Positions 14,612-21,281 of a DNA stretch of 23,557 bases are shown here, piece by piece (position 1 is the first letter of the stretch; each line of letters starts with the position of its first letter). The translations under genes and the position numbers were made by a program. Source of the stretch: a virus; IMG/VR virus record IMGVR_UViG_3300046007_010240, positions 1 through 23,557 of that record; one strand, written 5' to 3'. Under the pieces are notes generated by a model, which did not search any database, had not been told where the DNA came from, and saw only the letters and a list, made by a program, of their open reading frames with translations.

Positions 14612-15105
14612 GCTATGCACCACGCATAGCCAAACGCGGTCTTGCTCTTACCCACAAGGCAGTTATGCACGGCCGATGTTGCTTTGCCAGTAAACGCGAT
14701 CTCCGCGTCGCGTTGGCATGGGAACCGCACTTCATGCCCGTCAGCTACGGACACGCCTATGACGGCGTTTCGCGGGGGGTTTGTTAGCCCCATCTTGAAT
14801 GCGTGGGTGTTGTTCAGTGACCGGGTTGTCCACTCAAGGTTAGCGATGGCGTTGTTAGTTTTAACCCCGTCAAGGTGATTTACTTCCCTGCCGTTTGGCG
14901 CGCCTAAGAACGCCTCCGCAACAAGCCGGTGTATGGTTTTTGGTTTGCGGGTGTGCCTCCCGCCTGAGTACAAATGCACTATCACGTACCCGTTGTTTTG
15001 GGCGTTTGGGGACAGTACGTGGCCGGCTGCATTCCGCACGTTCCCCATATTGCTGACCTCATACGCGCCTTCGTGGCCGACAACGGGTTTCCATACTTCG
15101 CTCAT
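14608..15105 (-). CDS. NUMOD4-HNH homing-type endonuclease
   Basis: 165 residues. The NUMOD4 block (VWKPVVGHEGAYEVSNMGNV) is followed by the HNH_3-type nuclease (HRLVAEAFLG..., NHLDGVKTNNAIANLEW) and a C-terminal NUMOD1-like region (AEIAFTGKATSAVHNCLVGK). Free-standing nucleases of this kind spread by cutting alleles that lack them. It sits directly before the polymerase gene, a classical target, and is coupled to it by ATGA. It has its own ribosome site (AGGAAG) and a 25-base palindrome upstream. Confidence 0.85.
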   Translation of the reverse strand: MSEVWKPVVGHEGAYEVSNMGNVRNAAGHVLSPNAQNNGYVIVHLYSGGRHTRKPKTIHRLVAEAFLGAPNGREVNHLDGVKTNNAIANLEWTTRSLNNTHAFKMGLTNPPRNAVIGVSVADGHEVRFPCQRDAEIAFTGKATSAVHNCLVGKSKTAFGYAWCIA

Positions 15106-15127
15106 GCTCTTCCTTCATTGGTTGATT

Positions 15128-15152
15128 CACCAACAACCTAAGGTTGTTGGTG
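15128..15152. promoter_or_regulatory. Perfect 12-bp inverted repeat, operator of the ACAACC/GGTTGT family
   Basis: Two 12-base arms (CACCAACAACCT and AGGTTGTTGGTG) flank a single central base in the 61-base gap between DUF2815 and the HNH gene. The inner 15 bases (ACAACCTAAGGTTGT) are the same site as the one before cro, read on the other strand. There is no T-run after the repeat on either strand, so it is not an intrinsic terminator. Confidence 0.65.
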
Positions 15153-15166
15153 TAGGCGTGAAAAAA

Positions 15167-15718
15167 TCAGACGAAACTTGCGTTGGCGTCGGCACCGCTG
15201 GTCACATCGTCAAAGTCGTCCTGGCTGGCGCTGCCGCCACCGCTGAACGCATCGCCGTCGCGGAAGAACTGGACACCCAGCAAGGTCGCATTGATGCGTT
15301 TGCCGTATGCGTTGTCTTGGCCCCACAGTTCCAGCACCACGTTGACGTAGGCACCCGAGTACAGCCGGCCGTCAGACTCCACCAGCGGGGTCTTGTCGGC
15401 GTCAACGCACGTTGGGCGTACCGGGTTGCGCGCGCTGATGAAGTAGTTGCCCTCAAAGCCCTGGTAGCTGGCCTTGCCGTCGCCGTCATGCAGCGCAGTC
15501 TTGTCGCCGGCCTTGAGCGTCTTGAGCATGGCTGGGCCTTTCGCGCCCCACTTTTCGTCAGCGGTGCCGGCCAGGGCTTTTTCCAGTTCCGCGATTTGCG
15601 GGTGGTCTTTGGGGATGATGAACGCGCCAGAGTAGGCAGGCTTGTCGCCGGCGTTGACAGACTTGGCATCGAACAGGGCAGGGAAAGCGAGGCGAACGTT
15701 GTTGAGTTTGATTTTCAT
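15167..15718 (-). CDS. DUF2815 ssDNA-binding protein
   Basis: 183 residues: KLNNVRLAFPALFDAK at the start, YSGAFIIPKDHPQI, then ASYQGFEGNYFISARN, and a Gly/Ser/Asp-rich acidic tail ending DDVTSGADANASFV. This matches DUF2815, an OB-fold family that substitutes for SSB in many phages; the acidic C-terminus is the usual partner-docking tail. No clear Shine-Dalgarno is present; instead an ACAACC-type palindrome occupies the five to nineteen bases upstream of the start. Confidence 0.85.
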   Translation of the reverse strand: MKIKLNNVRLAFPALFDAKSVNAGDKPAYSGAFIIPKDHPQIAELEKALAGTADEKWGAKGPAMLKTLKAGDKTALHDGDGKASYQGFEGNYFISARNPVRPTCVDADKTPLVESDGRLYSGAYVNVVLELWGQDNAYGKRINATLLGVQFFRDGDAFSGGGSASQDDFDDVTSGADANASFV

Positions 15719-15722
15719 ATAA

Positions 15723-15737
15723 ACAATCTAAGGTTGT
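15723..15737. promoter_or_regulatory. ACAACC/GGTTGT operator overlapping the DUF2815 leader
   Basis: ACAATCTAAGGTTGT differs by one base from the 15-base palindrome at 15133-15147. It ends four bases before the DUF2815 start codon, so a bound repressor, or the hairpin in the mRNA, would cover the translation start. No convincing -35/-10 pair was found around it. Confidence 0.55.
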
Positions 15738-15753
15738 GAAGCAAGGTAAAAAA

Positions 15754-16461
15754 TTAAACGAATTCTTCAGTGGTTTGCACCACATCGAAATCGTCGGTGT
15801 TGCCGCCTACCACAAGGGCAGGGCGTTTGTCGGACTCAGGTGCCACACTTGGCTGACCCTCTGCCCGGGTGATCAAAGGAATGACCTTCTTCCATTGGCG
15901 CGGGCCGATTGCCCCGCTGCCCATCAGCTTCTCGGCCGTGGTGGGCGAAATGAGCGACAAGTCGTACATCTCGTCCACTTTCAGCTTCATGGCTTTCAGC
16001 GTGGCTTCGGCCTCTTGAGCGTCTGACCACTTGCGGTTGCCCATCTTGCCCTGCACCAGCTTGTAGCCGCGCACAGCCTCGCCCGCCAGCAGTCGGCGTT
16101 CAGTCTCGCCGCGCAGCGCCTTGCACCAATCTTCCACCATCTTGACCATTGCCATTTTGTTGGCGATGTCGTCGCTGGCGCAGCCGGCCGGTGGGGTAGG
16201 GGCAGACAGGTCATCGAACAGCGCGCCGGTCGTGGCCTCTACTGCTTTGGTGAGCGCAGGGCAAGTGGCCTTGGCGCGGCAGAACTTGCAAGCCTTTTCA
16301 CTGGCGTGGAGGGGCGCGTCGGCCATGCGGGTGGTGGCCGCTGCCATCTTGACCTCTTTGCCGAACGCCAGCAACTCTTCCACCGAAACCGTCCACTCGC
16401 TGAAGTTGCCGGTGCGCGGCTGGCTGATGACCAAGCGCACGGTTTTGAACGCATAGGTCAT
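15754..16461 (-). CDS. DUF2800 nuclease, C-terminal half (separate ORF)
   Basis: 235 residues corresponding to the C-terminal part of DUF2800, a RecB/Cas4-like exonuclease family. TVRLVISQPRTGNFSEW is the family's middle block. CKFCRAKATC (Cys58, Cys61, Cys67) matches the three C-terminal cysteines of an AddB/Cas4-type Fe-S cluster, and a helical tail follows (QWKKVIPLI). It is normally fused to the N-terminal catalytic half, here a separate gene. It has its own GGAGG seven bases before its ATG and overlaps the upstream ORF by ATGA. Confidence 0.8.
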   Translation of the reverse strand: MTYAFKTVRLVISQPRTGNFSEWTVSVEELLAFGKEVKMAAATTRMADAPLHASEKACKFCRAKATCPALTKAVEATTGALFDDLSAPTPPAGCASDDIANKMAMVKMVEDWCKALRGETERRLLAGEAVRGYKLVQGKMGNRKWSDAQEAEATLKAMKLKVDEMYDLSLISPTTAEKLMGSGAIGPRQWKKVIPLITRAEGQPSVAPESDKRPALVVGGNTDDFDVVQTTEEFV

Positions 16462-16961
16462 ACGAACACCTCCGCGTCAAACTTGTCCAGCGCGGCCAGG
16501 GCGTACAGCATCAGTTGCTTGTTGTCCACGGCCGACACTTCCACACCCATACCAAATTTCAAATCGGCCACGATCAGTTCTTCGCCGGCCACGATCACCG
16601 CGTCAGCGGTGCCGTGCGCTTCGGCTTCGTCAGTCCACGGCCAGATAGGCAGTTTTTGTTCGACGTGCAGGGTGCCGCCCGTGGACTCAACGATCTGGTG
16701 AATCTGGTCGGTGTACCTCAGCACATCGCGCAGCATGTCGTCTGTCCACTCGACACCGTTTTCGGCGCGCAGCCCAACCAAGCCTTTGGCCTCCGCAGCG
16801 CCCAAGTTGCCGCGCAGAATCTTCTCGGCCAGTTCATGCGCGGCCGTGCCTTCGGCCGCATACGAACTGCCGTTGTCGTCCTTGCCTTCGTTCAGCGCAA
16901 CGCTGCCCGGGCAAGACATCCAGCGTTCGGCGCTGGAGGGTGACAACTTTGCGTGAGCCAT
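16458..16961 (-). CDS. DUF2800 nuclease, N-terminal catalytic half (separate ORF)
   Basis: 167 residues from ATG 16961 (GGAGG upstream). LSPSSAERWMSCPGS holds the single N-terminal cluster Cys (17). Nuclease residues follow: His116-Gly-Thr-Ala-Asp120 and Asp133-x-Lys135 (VADLKFG), then QLMLYALAAL. The frame stops after DAEVFV, exactly where the family usually continues into the block now encoded by the next ORF. Catalysis would need Cys17 here and three cysteines on the other chain to meet in one complex. Confidence 0.8.
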   Translation of the reverse strand: MAHAKLSPSSAERWMSCPGSVALNEGKDDNGSSYAAEGTAAHELAEKILRGNLGAAEAKGLVGLRAENGVEWTDDMLRDVLRYTDQIHQIVESTGGTLHVEQKLPIWPWTDEAEAHGTADAVIVAGEELIVADLKFGMGVEVSAVDNKQLMLYALAALDKFDAEVFV

Positions 16962-17377
16962 TACAGCGCCTCCAATTCCAGCACCAACGCAGCCCACTTG
17001 TCCTGCGGCAATTCGCTGGCGCGCTTGACGTCGTGCTTGCCCAAGAGCGCCACCAGCCCATCGCGGTTGCGAGTGGCCGCAGCGGTCACGGCGGCAGACA
17101 GGTCTTTCATCTCGACCACGGCTGGCGCTTCAGAAGGGGATGCCGCAGCAGGCTCTGCCGGCGCACTCACCTCGGGGGTGGGTGTAGCCGTCACGGGCGC
17201 AGCCGGGGTAGGTGCAGGCTTTGGGTCGGGCGCTTTCTCCGAGATAGGTACACCGCCGGCCTTGATCGCCGTGGCGTTGGCGGTCAACAGTTTCCACATA
17301 GCCGCCAAGTTTTCGATGGCGGCGGTCTGCGCCGTCAGCGCTGCGGTGTTGGCCGCGATGGTTTGCTCAATGCTCAT
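16961..17377 (-). CDS. Early protein with Ala/Pro linker
   Basis: 138 residues. An Ala/Thr-rich N-terminal helix (about 1-45) is joined by a Pro/Ala-rich linker (about 50-82) to a C-terminal helical domain (VTAAATRNRDGLVALLGKHD, ASELPQDKWAALVLELEAL). The C-terminal block resembles small domains found in phage recombination neighbourhoods, but I cannot name it. Position before DUF2800 suggests a nuclease partner or recombination mediator (inference). The stop shares one base with the DUF2800 start (TAATG). Confidence 0.6.
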   Translation of the reverse strand: MSIEQTIAANTAALTAQTAAIENLAAMWKLLTANATAIKAGGVPISEKAPDPKPAPTPAAPVTATPTPEVSAPAEPAAASPSEAPAVVEMKDLSAAVTAAATRNRDGLVALLGKHDVKRASELPQDKWAALVLELEAL

Positions 17378-17511
17378 GAATTTCCTTTGGTAGTGAGTTT
17401 TTCAATTTCGTCCAGTGCCTCTTCCAGGCGTTTGGCGAGTTCCTTGGCTAGGTCATCAGTTGACCTTTCAAAGTACGTTTTCCGTAACAGTTCATCGTTC
17501 GTCAAATCCAT
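17374..17511 (-). CDS. 45-residue acidic helical protein, first gene of the left operon
   Basis: ATG 17511 with AAGGGG 12 bases upstream. The sequence is strongly helical and charged (ELLRKTYFERSTDDLAKELA, RLEEALDEIEKLTTKG). It overlaps the next gene by ATGA, and it is the first frame after the leftward promoter. Its role is unknown; small first genes of early operons are often host-take-over or regulatory proteins. Confidence 0.55.
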   Translation of the reverse strand: MDLTNDELLRKTYFERSTDDLAKELAKRLEEALDEIEKLTTKGNS

Positions 17512-17635
17512 CTTATTTATGCCCCTTGCTGTTTCACAACTCACAACTTGCGAGTTGTTGATGTGAAGTATGCCACAGTTTTATGGTTGTGGGTTGTTGG
17601 TTGAAAAATAATTTAAGGTTGTGGGCACTTTCGTG
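17512..17635 (-). promoter_or_regulatory. Main leftward early promoter with repeated GGTTGT half-sites
   Basis: On the minus strand TGGCATACT (extended -10, 17567-17572 plus-strand position) lies in 13 bases identical to the second left promoter. Around it are ACAACT-N4-AGTTGT (17543-17558), GGTTGT at 17585, 17592 and 17617, and GGTTGA at 17599. This is the densest cluster of the half-site in the window, so the promoter is likely under the strongest switch-protein control. The -35 is not obvious. Confidence 0.6.
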
Positions 17636-17660
17636 AAAAAGCCCGCGCAAGGCGGGCTTG
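17636..17660 (-). terminator. Terminator of the repressor transcript
   Basis: AGCCCGC-GCAAG-GCGGGCT (17640-17658) is a GC-rich hairpin; on the minus strand it is followed by a T-run (five A's at 17635-17640 on the plus strand). It ends leftward transcription from the repressor gene just before the left promoter. A run of ten G's (17669-17678) stands between it and the repressor stop. Confidence 0.8.
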
Positions 17661-17682
17661 GGGGTTATGGGGGGGGGGCGAT

Positions 17683-18096
17683 TTAATCATCGGCGTCGGT
17701 AGCTAATGCCGCGCTCACGATCTTGACGCAATCGCGCAGCACACGGGCGCGCAGCGCGGGGTCGTCGGGCAGCATACCTATCAGCCCCACCAGTGTGGCG
17801 ACGCTAGCTGTGTGGCCGTAGGGTGGCGCGCGCTCCATTACCCGGTGCGGGTTCGGCGTCCTCGACATCTTGCTGTCGCCAAACAAATCCTCATGCGTCA
17901 ACTTGGCGAAGTTGCTGTTCTCACCCAGCAGCGCGCGCAGTTCGCCAACCCTTGACAGGGGAGGGAACCCGCGATCCAACCACTTGCCCACGGCTTGTTG
18001 CGAGATGCCTAGCGCTGCGCCAACTTTGGCTTCGGACAACTCTTTGCGCTCCATGTCTAGGCGCATGGCTTCCGCAAAACCCAGTTTGACTTCCAT
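17683..18096 (-). CDS. CI-like repressor, HTH (Xre type)
   Basis: 137 residues from ATG 18096 with AGGAG seven bases upstream; a frame opening at 18162 runs through the operator. The DNA-binding motif is at about 20-41: SEAKVGAALGISQQAVGKWL, with the recognition stretch SQQAVGKW at 32-39. The rest (TPNPHRVMERAPPYGH; ATLVGLIGMLPDDP) is not a recognisable LexA-type protease domain: no Ser/Lys dyad is visible. This suggests a repressor without self-cleavage, or one acting through a partner. It is divergent from the cro-like gene and followed by its own terminator. Confidence 0.8.
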   Translation of the reverse strand: MEVKLGFAEAMRLDMERKELSEAKVGAALGISQQAVGKWLDRGFPPLSRVGELRALLGENSNFAKLTHEDLFGDSKMSRTPNPHRVMERAPPYGHTASVATLVGLIGMLPDDPALRARVLRDCVKIVSAALATDADD

Positions 18097-18219
18097 TTCG
18101 TACTCCTGATAACAACAATTTGGTTGTGATTGTAATTTACTCTTTTTTCGGTTGTTTGACAATTCGCATTTGTGCTAGCATCCCGACTCACAACCTTAGG
18201 TTGTTAACTAGGAGTGATG
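18097..18219. promoter_or_regulatory. Divergent switch region with operators and cro promoter
   Basis: Two operators: ACAAC-N6-GTTGT at 18112-18127 near the repressor start, and the perfect 15-base palindrome ACAACCTTAGGTTGT at 18190-18204 just before the cro ribosome site. A half-site GGTTGT (18150-18155) abuts TTGACA (18156-18161). The cro -10 is probably TAGCAT (18176-18181) with an extended TG, only 14 bases after TTGACA, or 18 after TTGTTT (18152-18157). Leftward, TACAAT (plus 18129-18134) could be the repressor -10. The 13 bases TTGACAATTCGCA recur at 5625-5637 before int. Confidence 0.6.
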
Positions 18220-18441
18220 ATGCAAAGAGGAATTGACACGGCTGTTGAAGCGGCCGGATCGCAGGGCAAGCTGGCGCAGCAATTGGGCGTGTCGCAGCAA
18301 GCCGTGGGCAAATGGGTAGAGCGCGGGTACACCCCGTTGCGCCGCGCGCAGGAAATCGAGGCAGTGTATGGTGTGCCCCGGGCGGCTTTGGCTAACCCAC
18401 GCATGTTGGAGCTACTGTCGGGTTGGGAAACGGCGATGTGA
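18220..18441 (+). CDS. Cro-like HTH protein (YdaS/Cro family)
   Basis: 73 residues from the last of three clustered starts (GTG 18214, ATG 18217, ATG 18220); only 18220 stands five bases after AGGAG. The protein is one compact helix-turn-helix: QGKLAQQLGVSQQAVGKWVE, then YTPLRRAQEIEAVYGVP. Its recognition stretch SQQAVGKW (25-32) is identical to that of the repressor, so the two should compete for the same operators. It is the first gene of the rightward replication operon and overlaps the primase-helicase by TGATG. Confidence 0.8.
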   Translation: MQRGIDTAVEAAGSQGKLAQQLGVSQQAVGKWVERGYTPLRRAQEIEAVYGVPRAALANPRMLELLSGWETAM

Positions 18442-20669
18442 TGGGCGCGCTCATGAACGCTCAAAAACCCAGCATCCAGCAGTTCGACGGTTCCGGTATC
18501 CCCGACGAACTCAAGGCGATGCGCCGATGGGCACCGTGGCAAGCCGTGTTCAACGCCAAGCGCGGCAAGTTTGACAAGCTGCCAAAAAGCGCCGTCCACC
18601 CTGAAATCGGCATCTCCACTGCCGCCCCGGAGAAGTGGTTCTCGCACAACGAAGCCCTGACCGCGTACATCAAAGCCAAGCAAATGCTCTCCGGCATCTG
18701 CTTCGTGATGACCGACATCGAAGGTGTCGTGGGCATCGACATGGACAACTGCATCGACGCAGACGGCACCGTGGCACCGTGGGCGCAAGAAGTGGTCAAC
18801 ACCGCCAACAGCTACACCGAAATCTCGCCCTCCGGGCGCGGCCTGCGCATCTTCGCGCTGGGCATGTCCGATGGCGGTGACTGGACGAACAACGCTGTGG
18901 GCATTGAGGTCTACGTGGGCAGCACGCCCCGGCACCTCACCGTCAGCGGCCGGGTGCTGCCGGGTGCGCCACGCAAGATTGCGCCAGTCACGCCCGGGTT
19001 TCTGGCCGGCTTGCGCGGCACCTACGGCCGTGCATCGTCGGTGGCGCAACTGGCTAAAAAAGACCTGCCACCCATGCCCGATGTGTTGGACGAAGCCCAT
19101 ACGCCGGCACTGGGGGACATTGAGTTGCCCCCGGCCGTGCGCGACTTCCTGTCAGATGGCGACACCACGGGGGACAGGTCGCGCGCGCTGCACAGCGCGG
19201 CCGTGTCGGTCTTGAGCGCGGGCTTGACCGCCCAGCAACTGCTGTCGGTGCTGGCGCACAACCACCACGCCCTTGAAGTGGCGCTGGATCACCGTCGCCA
19301 AGACTATGACAAGGCGCTGGCCTATCTGTGGGAACACCACTGCGTCAAAGCCGCGCCCAAGGCCCGCCCCAAGGCGCTCACCCAGGCTGACTTCGATGAC
19401 TTGAGCGAATCACTGGACGTGCCGGTGGACGCTGATGACGATGGGCTGGTGGCAGAGGGCGCGCCGGCCACCACAGACGGCGTTGCAGATGACTTCGATG
19501 ACGTGTCGGCTGGCGCGCCCAGCGCCCCACGGCCGACCGCGCCAAAACCCCCGCAGCACAAGTTCAAGATTTACTCTGCCAAAGACTACGTTGCCAACGT
19601 GCGCCGGCTGGACTGGTTCGTCAAGGGCGTGGTGCCCAAGGCTGAACTTGTGGCCGTGTTCGGCGCGTCGGGGTCGGGCAAAACCTTCATCACCCTCGAC
19701 ATCGCGTGCCGGGTGGCCTTGGGCCTGACGTGGTTCGGCATCCCGTGCCGCCAAGCCCGGGTGCTGTACATCGCGGCCGAGGGCGCGTCGGGGATGCGAG
19801 AACGCATGCAGGCTTGGTGCCAGCACAACGACGAAAGCATGGACGAACTGAGCGAATACCTGTACGTGCTTGGCGACCAACCCAACCTCACCGAGAAGGA
19901 TGACGTCAAGGCGCTGCTGGCCTCTATCCGAGGGCAATGCGCTGGTGTCGAGTTGGTGGTGGCCGACACGATGGCCCAAGTGACGCCCGGAGCCAACGAG
20001 AACAGCGGCGAGGACATGGGCCGCTTCCTCGGCTTCTGCAAGGCCATCGGCAAGGCGCTCACGGCCACCGTCGCTTTGGTAGGGCACTCTGGCAAGGACG
20101 CCGGCAAAGGGCTGCGGGGCTGGAGTGGCGTGAAGGGTGCCCTCGACGCCGAGTGCGAGGTGATCCGCACCAACGACTTCCGCGCGCTCGTTGTCACCAA
20201 ACTCAAGGACGGCAAGGGCGAAGGCAAGGAATACCGCTTCACGCTGCCCGAGGTGGTCATCGACTTTGATTCAGACGAAGGCATCGTGTCGAGCCTGGTG
20301 GCGCTGCACGGCGAGGTCTTTGAGGCGTCGGGCGCACGGGAAGTGGCGAGGGCAGAGGCTAAGGACACCGCAAAGAACAGCACACCAACCAAAGGCCGAC
20401 CAAAAGCCTTGCTGGAGTGGTTGCGGGAAGAGGCCAGGGCTGGGCGCAAGGAGTTTGCCTTGGGGGCTTTGAAGACCGAAGTAGCGGCGCTTTTCACCAG
20501 CAAGGGCATCTACACCAGCGGCCAATTGGCCGATGGCAAGGCCGCTGCGCTGGCGCTAGACGCGATTCGGGACTTGGAAAAGTACGGAGCGCTCAAAACG
20601 AACGGCGAAAAAGTGACGTTTACCGAAGGACAGGTTTCACCGACCGACGGGGGAACGAGTGATTTTTAG
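18441..20669 (+). CDS. Primase-helicase fusion (AEP primase-like + RepA-type AAA_25)
   Basis: 742 residues from ATG 18441. The N-terminus is archaeo-eukaryotic-primase-like: RRWAPWQAVFN, Asp100-x-Asp102 in GIDMDNC, and Ser131-Gly-Arg-Gly-Leu-Arg-Ile. A low-complexity Asp/Ala/Pro linker (about 310-375) leads to a RecA-fold hexameric helicase: Walker A GASGSGKT (408-415), LYIAAEGASGMRERMQAW, Walker B-like VELVVADTMAQ, and GHSGKDAGKGLRGWSGVKGA. The last 110 residues form a winged-helix-like tail (ALKTEVAALFTSKGI). It likely primes and unwinds at the adjacent iteron cluster. Catalytic completeness of the primase part is uncertain, because motif III is not clear. Confidence 0.85.
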   Translation: MGALMNAQKPSIQQFDGSGIPDELKAMRRWAPWQAVFNAKRGKFDKLPKSAVHPEIGISTAAPEKWFSHNEALTAYIKAKQMLSGICFVMTDIEGVVGIDMDNCIDADGTVAPWAQEVVNTANSYTEISPSGRGLRIFALGMSDGGDWTNNAVGIEVYVGSTPRHLTVSGRVLPGAPRKIAPVTPGFLAGLRGTYGRASSVAQLAKKDLPPMPDVLDEAHTPALGDIELPPAVRDFLSDGDTTGDRSRALHSAAVSVLSAGLTAQQLLSVLAHNHHALEVALDHRRQDYDKALAYLWEHHCVKAAPKARPKALTQADFDDLSESLDVPVDADDDGLVAEGAPATTDGVADDFDDVSAGAPSAPRPTAPKPPQHKFKIYSAKDYVANVRRLDWFVKGVVPKAELVAVFGASGSGKTFITLDIACRVALGLTWFGIPCRQARVLYIAAEGASGMRERMQAWCQHNDESMDELSEYLYVLGDQPNLTEKDDVKALLASIRGQCAGVELVVADTMAQVTPGANENSGEDMGRFLGFCKAIGKALTATVALVGHSGKDAGKGLRGWSGVKGALDAECEVIRTNDFRALVVTKLKDGKGEGKEYRFTLPEVVIDFDSDEGIVSSLVALHGEVFEASGAREVARAEAKDTAKNSTPTKGRPKALLEWLREEARAGRKEFALGALKTEVAALFTSKGIYTSGQLADGKAAALALDAIRDLEKYGALKTNGEKVTFTEGQVSPTDGGTSDF

Positions 20670-20679
20670 CCCGTTCGTC

Positions 20680-20799
20680 AATTCCTCCAACTCCAACATC
20701 CTCCAACGTTGGAGTCCTGTTGGAGAAACACCATCCTCCAACACACCTACATCTCCAGATGGAGGTGTTGGAGGTAGATGTTGGAGGAATTATCTTGGA
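20680..20799. repeat. Nested palindromes and TCCAAC/GTTGGA iterons: candidate replication origin
   Basis: Eight exact half-repeats in 100 bases: TCCAAC at 20686, 20692, 20702 and 20737; GTTGGA at 20708, 20719, 20767 and 20780. They are arranged in nested symmetry: an outer 12-base pair (AATTCCTCCAAC at 20680-20691, GTTGGAGGAATT at 20780-20791), a perfect 14-base palindrome (20701-20714), and a 10-base pair (CCTCCAACAC at 20735-20744, GTGTTGGAGG at 20765-20774) whose 20-base loop contains CTCCAGATGGAG. The cluster follows the primase-helicase stop. It is otherwise non-coding, with no T-run. Confidence 0.7.
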
Positions 20800-20806
20800 G
20801 AAAAAC

Positions 20807-20866
20807 ATGAATGAGCGATTTTTTGCCAATTCAGCAAATTTCAAACAATGGGTGAAAAACGCATGA
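20807..20866 (+). CDS. Possible 19-residue leader ORF
   Basis: ATG 20807 with TTGGAG eight bases upstream, running 19 codons (MNERFFANSANFKQWVKNA) to a TGA that overlaps the next start. It would couple translation from the iteron leader into the following gene. Supported only by the ribosome site and overlap. Confidence 0.4.
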   Translation: MNERFFANSANFKQWVKNA

Positions 20867-21087
20867 AACCAAACCCCTGCCACAACCGCCCCCCGTTCAA
20901 AGAAACCATGTGGGTGCAAGACGGCTGGACGCACAGCGCAGCCGCCACCAGCCGTTTGCCCCGCATGGTGGTGGTGCCGTTCCGCATGGCAATGGACTGC
21001 CGCTATCAAGCCGATGACCAATACGCCGACCCCGGCTGCGTTGGCTGTTTGTGGAAAACCCAAAGTGGCGCGAGGGCACCTCTATGA
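20863..21087 (+). CDS. Small Cys-containing hypothetical protein
   Basis: 74 residues. It includes CHNRPPFKET near the start and CRYQADDQYADPGCVGC near the end, four cysteines that could bind zinc. There is no membrane segment. It overlaps both neighbours (ATGA) in the rightward operon. Function unknown. Confidence 0.6.
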   Translation: MKPNPCHNRPPFKETMWVQDGWTHSAAATSRLPRMVVVPFRMAMDCRYQADDQYADPGCVGCLWKTQSGARAPL

Positions 21088-21281
21088 CGCCTGAAAGCTG
21101 GCAATGGGCTGATCCAGCCAAAGTGCTGGAGCGCAAGCAGACCCAAATGGAAGCCCGCCACCGGCATTGCGGTGACTGCATCCACCACAAGCAACTCAAG
21201 CTGGTGGACACCGAGCATGTCTGCGACATGGGTAGGCACTATGGCTACCAATGCACTTTTTATGTGAAGGATGAGAAATGA
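21084..21281 (+). CDS. Small putative zinc-binding protein
   Basis: 65 residues from ATG 21084. A helical N-terminus (WADPAKVLERKQTQMEARHR) leads to CGDCIHHKQLKLVDTEHVC and a final YQCTFYVKDEK: Cys-x2-Cys, then two more cysteines, a likely zinc site. Such small Cys proteins commonly precede phage antiterminators. ATGA overlap with the Q-like gene. Confidence 0.6.
   Translation: MTPESWQWADPAKVLERKQTQMEARHRHCGDCIHHKQLKLVDTEHVCDMGRHYGYQCTFYVKDEK

Noticed and set aside
12683-14629. Very long plus-strand ORF (648 residues) across the DNA polymerase gene.
   Set aside because: It is the antisense shadow of the polymerase: His/Arg/Gln-rich, no domain, and the minus-strand protein has all family A motifs.
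15128-15152. Long perfect hairpin as a transcription terminator.
   Set aside because: No T-run follows on either strand, and the core matches the operator family.
16458-16461. Programmed -1 frameshift joining the two DUF2800 ORFs.
   Set aside because: No slippery heptamer is visible, the frames overlap by only about six codons, and a strong GGAGG serves the second start; coupled re-initiation is simpler.
18204-19100. Minus-strand ORF of 298 residues opposite cro and the primase-helicase.
   Set aside because: Arg/His-rich shadow frame; it would cross the switch operator and overlap two well-supported genes.
20686-20785. Short repeats resembling a CRISPR array.
   Set aside because: Units are six bases, in both orientations, with irregular short spacers and no cas genes; iteron-like instead.
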